64,000 nucleotides of DNA from Cytobacillus dafuensis (GTDB lineage: Bacteria > Bacillota > Bacilli > Bacillales > Cytobacillaceae): the NCBI RefSeq assembly GCF_007995155.1, contig NZ_CP042593.1:414001-478000 (forward strand), given 5' to 3'. The notes beneath the pieces were generated by a model. The model was not told the origin of the DNA and did no database searches. It was given only the letters and a program-made list of their open reading frames with translations. Made by a program: the position numbers and the translations under genes. Of this stretch, positions 37,474 to 46,434 are shown in pieces (positions within the stretch are counted from its first letter, which is position 1; each line of letters starts with the position of its first letter).

Positions 37474-38742
37474 ATGGAAAGAAAGGATAAATCAAGGAAA
37501 AAATTAGTGCGAAAGGAAATAAATGCTGATCGAAATATGGACCTGAATGATAGCGGATCAGACATCATGCTATCATTTTTTAGGACTGAAGTTCTTAAAG
37601 AGGAGTTAAACCAATATGAATCTGGAAAAAAAATAGCCCCCATTGATCAACTCATAGCTGATGCTGAAGAGGCTTTAACACAAGGCCCTTATTCAGTTAT
37701 TGATAAAACGACGCTTCCGCCTAGTCATAATGCCAACGATTATTGGCATCCAGCTCCATATTGGTGGCCTAACCCAAAGACGAAGGATGGAATGCCTTAT
37801 ATTCGTCGAGATGGCAAACGGGTTCCCGGAACACGTATGTATGAACTGGAGAGTGAAAAGTATGATCGAACCCGTCTTCAGTATGTATTTGATGACTCTA
37901 TTACTCTTGCATTAGCATGGTATTTCACAAAAGAAAAGAAATACGCAATGCATGGTGTGCGAATCCTGGAAAGATTCTTTATAAATCCCAAGACTCGAAT
38001 GACACCTCACTTAAAATATGCTCAAGTTAGGCTAGGAAGAAACAATAACAAAGGTTCCCATTCTGGCATCATTGAAATGAAGGATATGTATTACTATCTT
38101 GATGCTATCCGGCTTTTCCATGCTGCGGGCTGTATGGATGAGGAAACATTAATCGATTTTAAAAAGTGGTTATCTAGCTATTTAGAATGGCTTGTCCATT
38201 CGGCTCAAGGGGAGAAGGAACAAAAATCAAGCAATAATCATGGCACATTTTATGATCTTCAAGTTGCAGCCATAGCAGAATTTCTAAATAATCGTTCACT
38301 ATTATATAAAACATTAGCTCGTTCAAAGGCGAGAATTCGAGAGCAGTTTGCAAAGGATGGTTCACAGCCGAAAGAACTGAAGCGAAATACAACTGCCCAC
38401 TATTGTTTTTTTAATTTCCAAGGGTGGATTTATCTCTGTGAAATTGCAAATCGCTGGGGAATGGATTTATGGTCTTATAAAGCTTCTAATGGCTCTAGTT
38501 TGATGAATGGAGCAAAATGGCTGCTGTCTCATTCAGGAAAGGAGTGGCCATATAAGCAGGCCGATGAGTTTGATTTAGAACGGTATTTCCCAATTTGGTT
38601 TTCTATCCCTCGACGCTCATTCAGGAAAGGAATGACTGATCAATTTCCGAACTCAAAATACAGTGTAAAACCAAGATTTTTCCCGTATGATGGGGTGCGT
38701 CCTTATTGGAATTTAGGACTAGGTGAATATAAGAAGAGGTAA
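37474..38742 (+). CDS. Alginate-lyase-like protein (PL5 family fold)
   Basis: 422 residues from ATG at 37474, with AAAGGTTGGTG upstream; an ATG at 37429 would start inside the repeat element. The alginate_lyase domain covers about 60-380: YWHPAPYWWPNPKTKDGMPY, FDDSITLALAWYFT, SHSGIIEMKDMYYYLDAI, and SNNHGTFYDLQVAAIA, which hold the conserved Asn-His and Tyr residues of PL5-like enzymes. No signal peptide, unlike secreted alginate lyases, so it probably acts in the mother cell on the cluster's own uronate-containing glycan. UDP-glucose dehydrogenase at 50.8 kb could supply the uronic acid. Confidence 0.8.
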   Translation: MERKDKSRKKLVRKEINADRNMDLNDSGSDIMLSFFRTEVLKEELNQYESGKKIAPIDQLIADAEEALTQGPYSVIDKTTLPPSHNANDYWHPAPYWWPNPKTKDGMPYIRRDGKRVPGTRMYELESEKYDRTRLQYVFDDSITLALAWYFTKEKKYAMHGVRILERFFINPKTRMTPHLKYAQVRLGRNNNKGSHSGIIEMKDMYYYLDAIRLFHAAGCMDEETLIDFKKWLSSYLEWLVHSAQGEKEQKSSNNHGTFYDLQVAAIAEFLNNRSLLYKTLARSKARIREQFAKDGSQPKELKRNTTAHYCFFNFQGWIYLCEIANRWGMDLWSYKASNGSSLMNGAKWLLSHSGKEWPYKQADEFDLERYFPIWFSIPRRSFRKGMTDQFPNSKYSVKPRFFPYDGVRPYWNLGLGEYKKR

Positions 38743-38747
38743 GGAAA

Positions 38748-39674
38748 ATGGATGAAAAGGAGGAAATTTATTTGCAAAAGGACAAGAAAAAAAAGAAAAA
38801 AACTGGCTCTTCTTCCCTTGTCAGAAAAGAGTTGAAAAGAATTGATAAATATTTTAAAGAGTTAGAGTTGAATGTCTCAGAAAAAACAAATGAAGAGAAA
38901 GATAAAAAAGAAATAGCATTTGCCATATCGCTTAAAAGCAGAACTCTCTCTCGTGATTGGGAACAGGTTCAGGCTAATTTATCCTATACACTGAAATCAA
39001 TTCTGAGAAATACGGATCAAAACTTTCGTATTATTATTGCCGGCCATGAAAAACCCGATATAGATGAACTTCATCATAGCCATGTTACCTGGTTATCTGT
39101 CGATTTCCCACCACCGCCTCCCCCTGGAAGCGGTCCGGAATTTACTGAAGATAAAAAGCACAAACGCAGAGTGATAGGCGCATATTTAAGAAAGATTGGG
39201 TTTTCTGGGTACTTTATGCCCCTCGATGCCGATGACTGGATACACTATAGATTCGTAGAATTTATCCGCTCACAACCAATCTCCAATGCGTTTCTTATTA
39301 AGAAAGGGATAATGATTAATCAAAGTCTAGAAGAGATTTGGCTAAGAAACCGATTTTATATCGGATGCGGAAGCAGTGCATTGTATTATTTTTCAAACGA
39401 AGATTTTCCGAAAACTTCTAAGTTGGAAGATGCAGAAAGGAAGCTCTTTGGTTTGTCTATCATGAATCACCAAAAGGTTCCGCAAAACTTAGCAAATATT
39501 AATAAGGACTATAAAACCGTTCACTATCCATTGGTCACATATGTCCTTGGCCACGGCGACAATACGAGCGTATTAAAGGGGAAAAAAAGCAACCTCGTTT
39601 CTGCAAAAAAATATAAAGCCAAAGGAGAAAATCTTAAAAAATGGGTTTATCAATACTTCCGAGTTGACGTATAA
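38748..39674 (+). CDS. Putative glycosyltransferase (GT-A/rhamnosyl-type)
   Basis: 308 residues. A very basic start (QKDKKKKKKTGSSSLVRKEL) precedes a GT-A-like domain from about 60: AFAISLKSRTLSRDWEQVQA, ILRNTDQNFRIIIAGHEKPD, and MPLDADDWIHYRFVEFI carrying the DxDD motif. A Pro run (DFPPPPPPGSG) lies before it. ATG at 38748, 5 nt after the previous stop, with GAGGTAAGG. Resembles 'putative rhamnosyltransferase' or family A proteins; donor unknown. Confidence 0.75.
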   Translation: MDEKEEIYLQKDKKKKKKTGSSSLVRKELKRIDKYFKELELNVSEKTNEEKDKKEIAFAISLKSRTLSRDWEQVQANLSYTLKSILRNTDQNFRIIIAGHEKPDIDELHHSHVTWLSVDFPPPPPPGSGPEFTEDKKHKRRVIGAYLRKIGFSGYFMPLDADDWIHYRFVEFIRSQPISNAFLIKKGIMINQSLEEIWLRNRFYIGCGSSALYYFSNEDFPKTSKLEDAERKLFGLSIMNHQKVPQNLANINKDYKTVHYPLVTYVLGHGDNTSVLKGKKSNLVSAKKYKAKGENLKKWVYQYFRVDV

Positions 39675-39831
39675 AATTTTAGGAATTCCTAATAGAAAAA
39701 ATCATTCTAATTCAAAGCTTCTTAATTCCTCTAAATCTATAAACGAATTCTACCAAAATCCACTTCTGTCCATTTCCATTAATTAATGACGCTCATATAA
39801 ATATTTGAAGGCTATCAAATGAGGTGAAATT

Positions 39832-40488
39832 ATGAGTAAAAATGTATTAATTATCGCCTCCCATCCTGATGATGAAATTTTAGGATGTGGAGGTACGATT
39901 AAAAAACTAATAGAAAATGGACATCAAGTCATAACGGTCATTACTGCTAAGGGTCGCAAGGAAGAAGAACTGAATATGCATAAGAATATTCTAAAGGCTA
40001 ATCATTTGTTAGGGGTAAAGGAAGTAATCTTTCTACAATATCCTAATCTAGAAATGGAAACCATTCCACTTCATAAAATTACGAAAGAAATTGAAAAATT
40101 AATAGAAAAATATAAACCCGAAATGATTTTTACTCATCACTATGGAGATTTAAATCGAGATCATCAAATCACTTATCAGGCAGTTTTGACTGCTATTCGG
40201 CCAATTGCGGGGAAAAAACCAATTGAATTGATTTGTTTTGAAACCTTGTCTTCAAGCGAATGGACACAGCATACGAGTGATAAAACATTTAAACCTAATT
40301 ATTTTGTGGATATTAGTGACACGATTGATCAAAAACAGCATGCACTCCTTGCATATGATGTCGAAATGAGGATGTTTCCGCATCCGCGTTCATATGAAGG
40401 AGTGGAATATTTAGCAAGGGTAAGAGGGATGACTGTTGGTTTCGAGTATGGAGAAGCCTTTGAAATCATCAGGAGAGTATGGAAATGA
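39832..40488 (+). CDS. PIG-L family N-acetyl-sugar deacetylase
   Basis: 218 residues. Zn-binding motif ASHPDDEILGCGGTIKKL at 9-26 and the distal TGHH-type segment IFTHHYGDLNRDHQITYQAV near 100-119. Family enzymes remove the acetyl group from GlcNAc-containing substrates (BshB in bacillithiol synthesis, PIG-L in GPI). ATG at 39832 after GAGGTGAA. It heads a run of three genes with the BKACE and LpxD-like enzymes, suggesting removal of an N-acetyl from a sugar that is then re-acylated. It could also be a BshB paralogue, but the context argues against that. Confidence 0.85.
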   Translation: MSKNVLIIASHPDDEILGCGGTIKKLIENGHQVITVITAKGRKEEELNMHKNILKANHLLGVKEVIFLQYPNLEMETIPLHKITKEIEKLIEKYKPEMIFTHHYGDLNRDHQITYQAVLTAIRPIAGKKPIELICFETLSSSEWTQHTSDKTFKPNYFVDISDTIDQKQHALLAYDVEMRMFPHPRSYEGVEYLARVRGMTVGFEYGEAFEIIRRVWK

Positions 40489-40536
40489 ACTACTTTAGAA
40501 AAAAACATACTAATAGGAAGTTGAGGTGCTAAAAAG

Positions 40537-41352
40537 TTGGAAAAGCTTATCATTACTGCCGCCGTCACAGGAGGAGTTACATCAAGGAAAGACAACCCCA
40601 ATCTGCCCATTACTCCAGATGAGATTGCTCAGGAGGTTTATGATTGTTGGAATGCAGGTGCATCGATTGCTCATATTCATGCACGGGAAAATGATGGGAG
40701 CCCGAGTCAGCGAGTAGAACTTTATCAGGAGATTGTCTCTAAAATTCGTGAACGTTGCGATATTATCATAAATTTAACAACTACTGGATGGGGGCAGAGC
40801 GGGAAAGAAGAAGACCGATGGAATCATCTCGTATCTAAACCAGAAATGTCTACCTTTACACCAGGCTCTATGAACCGCAAAGATAGCGTCATGATTAATC
40901 ATCCTACATTTGTTCGTAAGCTTGCCGAAAAAACAAATGAAAATGGGGTAAAACCTGAAATTGAAATTTTTGACTTTGGAATGATTGATCAAGCTGTGAA
41001 ATTAGCAAAGCAAGGATTTTTAAAAGCACCATTACACTTTCAGTTTGTTTTAGGTGTACCTGGTGGAATTCCTGCTAATTCGAAAAATTTTCTGCATCTA
41101 ACAGAAAGTATTCCTCAAGGCAGTACATGGTCTATTGCAGCAGTCGGTAAAGACCAGTTGCCTATGAATCTACTTGGAATTATTTTGGGTGGTCATATTC
41201 GAACAGGGCTAGAAGACAATGTCTATTATAAATATCGGGAGCTGGCGAAAAGCAACGCTCAATTAGTACAAAGACTTGCTGCATATGCCTCTGAATTAAA
41301 TAGAGAAATAGCAACGCCAACAGATGCTAGAAAAATATTAGGGCTGAAATAA
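40537..41352 (+). CDS. BKACE-family beta-keto acid cleavage enzyme
   Basis: 271 residues. Family (DUF849, type member Kce, 3-keto-5-aminohexanoate cleavage enzyme) condenses a beta-keto acid with acetyl-CoA to give acetoacetate and a new acyl-CoA, using Zn. Motifs: LIITAAVTGGVTSRKDNPNL, ASIAHIHAREND with the metal-binding His pair, EIEIFDFGMI and WSIAAVGKDQLPM. TTG start at 40537 after TGAGGTGC. In this setting it probably makes a special acyl-CoA for the LpxD-like enzyme downstream (inference). The substrate side chain cannot be predicted. Confidence 0.87.
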   Translation: MEKLIITAAVTGGVTSRKDNPNLPITPDEIAQEVYDCWNAGASIAHIHARENDGSPSQRVELYQEIVSKIRERCDIIINLTTTGWGQSGKEEDRWNHLVSKPEMSTFTPGSMNRKDSVMINHPTFVRKLAEKTNENGVKPEIEIFDFGMIDQAVKLAKQGFLKAPLHFQFVLGVPGGIPANSKNFLHLTESIPQGSTWSIAAVGKDQLPMNLLGIILGGHIRTGLEDNVYYKYRELAKSNAQLVQRLAAYASELNREIATPTDARKILGLK

Positions 41353-41395
41353 GGGGAGTTCTGAATCATTATTATTTAACCTAGGGAGTGAGTAT

Positions 41396-42319
41396 ATGAA
41401 TATCCATTTAAAACTCGATGATCTTCTTGATTTTTTAATAGAAAAAAAGCTTTATCATCCGGATATCATTGATAAAACCGCTAAAGGGACCGTAATAAAA
41501 GGCTTTTCCTCTATCTTTCATTCGAAACCTAATACCCTATCATGGATGAAAAACCAATCGTTTGACTGGTCAACCATTCAATCTTCTGTCGTTATTTGTG
41601 CAAGAAATGCTGTTTTACCTGAAAATACCGGCATCATATTTATTCCAGTAGAGAACCCGAGGGATACATTTGCTATTGTCATGAATAAATTTTATCCGCA
41701 AGATTCACTTTTTGGAATTTCTGAAACAGCGGTGATCGGAGAGAATTGTGAATTAGGAAATAATATTTATATAGGTCATCATGCTGTGATCGGAAATAAT
41801 GTGAAAATAGGGGACAATACGCAAATACATCATAATGTGACGATTCATGATTCTACTTCTATTGGATCTAATTGTATTATTCATAGCGGAGTGGTAATTG
41901 GTGAAGATGGATTCGGCTATCACAACGATACGGATGGCTCCATCTTTAAATTACCGCATATTGCTGGAGTAATCATTGAAGATCATGTAGAGGTTGGCAC
42001 TAACTCCTGCATTGTTAGAGGAAAATTAATAGATACAGTGATTAAAAATAACGTAAAGATAGGTAATTTATCGCATATTTCGCATGATGTATTTATTGAT
42101 GAAAATGCAATAATTACACATCTGACACATATTGGAGGAAACACAAAAATTAATAGCCATAGCTGGATTGCTCCTGGAGTCGTTCTAAAGCAGGGGGTAT
42201 CAATTGGCGAGAATGCACTTGTTGGTATGGGAGCAGCTGTCATTAGGGATGTCAATCCAAATGAAACCGTGGCTGGTGTACCAGCAAAACCCATCACCAG
42301 AAAAAGTCCAAACGCTTAA
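41396..42319 (+). CDS. LpxD-like sugar N-acyltransferase (hexapeptide repeat)
   Basis: 307 residues. N-terminal domain (1-105) in the style of LpxD's uridine-binding part, then a left-handed beta-helix of hexapeptides: IGENCELGNNIYIGHHAVIG, IGDNTQIHHNVTI, the LpxD hallmark VVIGEDGFGY, and ISHDVFIDENAIITH. LpxD N-acylates UDP-amino sugars in Gram-negative lipid A synthesis; Gram-positives have no lipid A. Here it likely transfers an acyl group to a 2-amino sugar made by the PIG-L enzyme. ATG at 41396 after GGGAGTGAG. Confidence 0.85.
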   Translation: MNIHLKLDDLLDFLIEKKLYHPDIIDKTAKGTVIKGFSSIFHSKPNTLSWMKNQSFDWSTIQSSVVICARNAVLPENTGIIFIPVENPRDTFAIVMNKFYPQDSLFGISETAVIGENCELGNNIYIGHHAVIGNNVKIGDNTQIHHNVTIHDSTSIGSNCIIHSGVVIGEDGFGYHNDTDGSIFKLPHIAGVIIEDHVEVGTNSCIVRGKLIDTVIKNNVKIGNLSHISHDVFIDENAIITHLTHIGGNTKINSHSWIAPGVVLKQGVSIGENALVGMGAAVIRDVNPNETVAGVPAKPITRKSPNA

Positions 42320-42340
42320 TGAAAAGAAAGGTGAATTCAA

Positions 42341-43558
42341 GTGCTTGTTAGTATTATTCTAGCATCATATAACCGATATCCGTTTATTCTTTATAGCCTT
42401 TATGCTCTGGAGAATCAGAATTTTGATTTATCCAAAATGGAAGTTATTTTAGTCGATGATGCATCTTCAGACCAAACCCCATTCTTAAAATATTATGACC
42501 CCCCTTACGCATTTAAATATATACGAAATAAAAAAAATGCAGGTTTAGCTGCAACACGAAATAGAGGCCTTGAAAATGCGAAGGGGAGAGTCATCATTTT
42601 CTTAGATGCAGAAATGCTTGTAGATCCGAATTATGTAAGAAATAATTATCGCCATCACTTGAAAAATAAAAATTCTGTTGTCATAGGGGACAAAGTTAGA
42701 AGACTATATACTTTTATTTGTCCCGGGTTTAACGAGAGACAAATAAAAGAGGTTAATAGCCTTCTAATAAAGAGAGCTATTGTTAAAAAACGTCTATCCA
42801 CAATGGTGGATAAAAACACAAAATTAGAGGATATCAGTCCCATTGTGAATCATTTAAAACACCCTCTTCAAATATTGGACAAAAGAGATATTCAACATTT
42901 TTCAAGCTTAAGGGCGTTTTCTACCCCAAAAAAAGATTTGACAAGGATATTATCCCAATTAGGACCTGATTTTGAAAAAAGTCCAATTGCATGGATGGCC
43001 TGTTTTGGAAATCTTTCTCTAAGAAAGAGTCTAGTAAAAAAAGTAGGAGGGTTTGATGCTGACTTTAAAAAATGGGGAGAAGAGGATAGGGATTTTGCGT
43101 ATCGTCTGTATAAAGAAGGGGCTTTATTTATCGTTGATAAAGATTTAAAAAGATATCATCAAGAACATCTAGAATCGTCAAATAAAAAAAAGGAAGGCAA
43201 AACAAATAAGCTCCTTTTACAAAAAAAGCATCCTGAATTAAATGTTTCAATTAGAGCATTAAAATATATTCAAAAACTAGATTACGACTTTTTAAATAAA
43301 ATTGTCCAGGAAGATCATACTCTTTTCAGTGATTTTCCTGGGCAGTTTGAAGAGTTTAAACGTGCAATTGTCTTAATGCTTCAACAAATTTACATTCTAA
43401 AATCGGAAAATAAGAAGGTGAAAAATGTATTGAAACATTCAGGGATTCAAAATAATCCCCTGAAAAGAGAGCAAATATTTAAGGAACGAGATCAAGTCGA
43501 ATCATTAGGTAAGTATCCAAATTTAATTAAATTGTTTGACATCCTTACCAATAAATAA
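42341..43558 (+). CDS. GT2 glycosyltransferase, first of three tandem paralogues
   Basis: 405 residues, GTG start at 42341 after AAAGGTG. GT-A domain: SIILASYNRYPFILYSLYAL, VILVDDASSDQT, GLAATRNRGLENAKG, and IIFLDAEMLVDPNYV (DxD). Acceptor part carries GWGEED-type KKWGEEDRDFAYRLY near 240. A helical C-terminal extension of about 130 residues ends in GKYPNLIKLFDILTNK, shared with the next two genes. Most divergent of the three. The retained tandem copies suggest successive sugar additions. Confidence 0.88.
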   Translation: MLVSIILASYNRYPFILYSLYALENQNFDLSKMEVILVDDASSDQTPFLKYYDPPYAFKYIRNKKNAGLAATRNRGLENAKGRVIIFLDAEMLVDPNYVRNNYRHHLKNKNSVVIGDKVRRLYTFICPGFNERQIKEVNSLLIKRAIVKKRLSTMVDKNTKLEDISPIVNHLKHPLQILDKRDIQHFSSLRAFSTPKKDLTRILSQLGPDFEKSPIAWMACFGNLSLRKSLVKKVGGFDADFKKWGEEDRDFAYRLYKEGALFIVDKDLKRYHQEHLESSNKKKEGKTNKLLLQKKHPELNVSIRALKYIQKLDYDFLNKIVQEDHTLFSDFPGQFEEFKRAIVLMLQQIYILKSENKKVKNVLKHSGIQNNPLKREQIFKERDQVESLGKYPNLIKLFDILTNK

Positions 43559-43621
43559 CGAAAGCAAGGTTATTTCCATCCATCTTTCCCGTTGGATATG
43601 AATAAAGGAAGGGGTGTGATT

Positions 43622-44845
43622 ATGGAAGTTAGTATTATCATGCCGTCGTATAACCGCTATCCCCTTAATCTTTTGAGTCTTCATTCGTTAGAAAATCAGA
43701 CATTTGATTTATCCAAAATGGAAGTCATTTTGATTGATGATGCATCGACAGATCAAACTGAAGACTTAAAAAATTATCGACCTCCTTACCGATTTATTTA
43801 TATTAAAACAAGGCGAAACATAGGGATTGCGGCGGCAAGAAACCTAGGAGTAAAAATGTCAAAAGGAAAAGTAATTGTTTTTTTAGACGCTGAAATGATT
43901 GTTGATCCTAATTATATTCGTAATCGCTACCGCCATCATTTGAAAAGCGAGAATGCTGTGGTAATAGGGGGAAAACCTACCGGGAAACTTTACACCTGTC
44001 TTTTTCCTGAGTTTGGGAAGAAACAAATGAAGGATATTGCCCGATTAATAAGAAAAAGACCTGTGGTAAAGGAAAGGATCGAAAAAAGTATTAACAAAAA
44101 GGTAATAAGTGAAATGATAGGGTCAACAATAAAAACGTTCATGCGTCCGATTCAATTGCTTAGTAAAGAGGACATCTACAGCTTCCGAAAATTAAAGCCA
44201 TTTACTGTAAAAAGAAGTTATAACGAGTATGATTTATTAACGTATTTAGATCATAATTTGGAAAAAAGTCCCCTTGTATGGCTGGCTTGTTTAGGGAACC
44301 TGTCGATAAGGAGATCTTTTTTTGACAGGGTCAGAGGTTATGAAGAGGCTTTTAAGGGCTGGGGCCCAGAAGATGCTGAATTTGCTTATAGGCTTTATAA
44401 AGCTGATGCAAATTTTGTTGTAGAACCATCCTTAATTCGATATCATCAAGAACATCCAAAACATAAGATATTATCTGATGAAGGTGACAGGAATTGGCTC
44501 ATCTTTCAAGAAAAGCATCCATATCTCGAGGTTTGCGTTCGAGCTATTGGTTTGATTGAGAAGAAGGATTATAAATTTATGGAAAACATCATAGAAGAAT
44601 CCCTATCTCTTAAAAAGGAATATCATAATCAATATAAAAAATTTCAAGACTCTTTAATTTTGCTCTTAAAGGAAATTCGAATTTTAAAGTCAAGAAAAAA
44701 AACAATCCGTCATCTCATGCAAAGTTCTGGAATTGAAGCAGATGCCATGAAGAAAAAACAGATTTTTAAAGAACGAAATGAAATAGAGTCGTATGGAAAA
44801 TATAAGAATTTGATTAAATTATTTGATCTCCTTACTAATAAATGA
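43622..44845 (+). CDS. GT2 glycosyltransferase, second tandem paralogue
   Basis: 407 residues from ATG at 43622, chosen for AAGGAAGGGGTGTGA just upstream and MEVSIIMPSYNRYP alignment with the paralogues. Catalytic motifs LIDDASTDQT, VIVFLDAEMIVDPNYI and GWGPEDAEFAYRLYKA. C-terminal extension ends GKYKNLIKLFDLLTNK. Nearer to the third copy than to the first. Confidence 0.88.
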   Translation: MEVSIIMPSYNRYPLNLLSLHSLENQTFDLSKMEVILIDDASTDQTEDLKNYRPPYRFIYIKTRRNIGIAAARNLGVKMSKGKVIVFLDAEMIVDPNYIRNRYRHHLKSENAVVIGGKPTGKLYTCLFPEFGKKQMKDIARLIRKRPVVKERIEKSINKKVISEMIGSTIKTFMRPIQLLSKEDIYSFRKLKPFTVKRSYNEYDLLTYLDHNLEKSPLVWLACLGNLSIRRSFFDRVRGYEEAFKGWGPEDAEFAYRLYKADANFVVEPSLIRYHQEHPKHKILSDEGDRNWLIFQEKHPYLEVCVRAIGLIEKKDYKFMENIIEESLSLKKEYHNQYKKFQDSLILLLKEIRILKSRKKTIRHLMQSSGIEADAMKKKQIFKERNEIESYGKYKNLIKLFDLLTNK

Positions 44846-44932
44846 TACGAACCACTAGGATGTTTTTGGAAACTCCTAACTTTTCAATTACCTATCGTAT
44901 GCTTTTTTCAATAAGGAAAGGAGTATTTTTTT

Positions 44933-46150
44933 ATGGAAGTTAGTGTTATTTTACCATCGTATAACCGGTATCCTCTTAATCTTTTGAGCCTTTATGCGTT
45001 AGAAAATCAGACATTTGATTTATCCGAAATGGAAGTCATTTTGATAGATGATGCATCAACTGATCAAACTGAAGACTTGAAAGAATATCAAGCCCCTTTC
45101 CAATTTATATATTTAAAAACAACGCAAAACATAGGGCTTGCAGCGGCAAGAAATCTAGGAGTAAAAATGTCAAATGGGAAAGTGGTTGTTTTTTTAGACG
45201 CTGAAATGATTGTTGACCCAAATTACATTCATAATCGCTACCGTCATCATTTGGATAAAGAGAATGTTGTGGTAATCGGAGGGAAACGCAGCGGGAAGCT
45301 TTATACTTATCTTTTTCCTAAGTATGGGAAGAAACAAATTAATGAATTAACCCATTTAGTAAGTACGAAATCTGTTGTAAAGAAACGAATAGAAAAAAGT
45401 ATAAAAAAAAAGGTAGATAGTAAGAAGGTACGGGCAATCATAAAAAAGTTAAAGCACCCCGTTCAGTTGCTTAATAAAGAAGATATCAACAACTTTCAGC
45501 AACTAGATTTATTTACTGTGAAAAAAGATGATGAATTATTAGCCTATTTATGTGGCGATTTGGACACAAGTCCCCTTGCATGGTGGGCCTGTTTAGGGAA
45601 TCTGTCAATGACAAGATCTTTTTTTGATAGTTTGGAAGGCTATGAGGAGGCCTTTAGAGGATGGGGCCCAGAAGATGCTGAATTTGCTTATAGGCTTTAT
45701 AAAGCTGGTGCCAAGTTTGTGTCTGAACCAGCTCTCATTCGATATCATCAGGAACATGAAAAACATAAGTCTTTATCTGAAGAAGATGATAGGAATTGGC
45801 TTCTCTTTATGGAAAAGCATCCTGATCTCAGTGTTTGCATTCGAGATTTATCTTTCATCATTATGAAAATGGATTATGCATTTATGGACAACATCTTGAG
45901 AGAGAGCTTAACCCTCAAAGAAGAATATAATGGTAAATACAAAAAATTCGAACACTCTTTAATCATGTTGTTCAAAGAAATCCGAATTTTAAAGTCACAA
46001 AATAAGCCAATCAGTCATTTAATGCAAAGCTCTGGAATTGAAACAGATGCTATAACGAAACAACTCATCTTTGAAGAACGAGATGAAATAGAGTCCTATG
46101 GGAAGTATATGAATTTAATTGAACTATTTGATCTGCTTACAAAAATATAA
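44933..46150 (+). CDS. GT2 glycosyltransferase, third tandem paralogue
   Basis: 405 residues; ATG at 44933 after AAGGAAAGGAG. Motifs as in copy two: LIDDASTDQT, VVVFLDAEMIVDPNYI, GWGPEDAEFAYRLYKAG. C-terminus SSGIETDAITKQLIFEERDE then GKYMNLIELFDLLTKI. Long stretches are near-identical to copy two at DNA level, pointing to recent duplication, and the deleted fourth copy follows immediately. Confidence 0.88.
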   Translation: MEVSVILPSYNRYPLNLLSLYALENQTFDLSEMEVILIDDASTDQTEDLKEYQAPFQFIYLKTTQNIGLAAARNLGVKMSNGKVVVFLDAEMIVDPNYIHNRYRHHLDKENVVVIGGKRSGKLYTYLFPKYGKKQINELTHLVSTKSVVKKRIEKSIKKKVDSKKVRAIIKKLKHPVQLLNKEDINNFQQLDLFTVKKDDELLAYLCGDLDTSPLAWWACLGNLSMTRSFFDSLEGYEEAFRGWGPEDAEFAYRLYKAGAKFVSEPALIRYHQEHEKHKSLSEEDDRNWLLFMEKHPDLSVCIRDLSFIIMKMDYAFMDNILRESLTLKEEYNGKYKKFEHSLIMLFKEIRILKSQNKPISHLMQSSGIETDAITKQLIFEERDEIESYGKYMNLIELFDLLTKI

Positions 46151-46192
46151 TAAAAAGGCTGACTAATCAATTACTAATCTACTGGTTTTTAA

Positions 46193-46334
46193 TTGAGAAA
46201 GGAGTACTTTTTTAGATTGAATTGAATCTGATAAAAGTCTGAAAGAGCGCATATTGTTTCAGCGAAATACGATAAAGGATTACGGCAAATATAATCATTT
46301 AATTAGGTTATTTGATAGATTGATAAAAATATAG
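46193..46334 (+). pseudogene. Deleted remnant of a fourth GT2 paralogue
   Basis: AGAAAGGAGTACTTTTTTAG copies the ribosome-site region ahead of copy three, but the reading then jumps straight to codons for IESDKSLKERILFQRNTIKD and YGKYNHLIRLFDRLIKI before TAG at 46332. These align with the last 35 or so residues of the neighbouring enzymes. About 1.1 kb of coding sequence has been lost in an internal deletion that kept the leader and the tail. Confidence 0.85.
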
Positions 46335-46434
46335 CTAAAAAACCCTAGTTAAGTAAAAAAGGTGATCATTTCATTTAAAGTGCTCATCTTTTATTATTCT
46401 CAGGCAGTGCTCCAATTCACCTCTTTCCTGCTGG

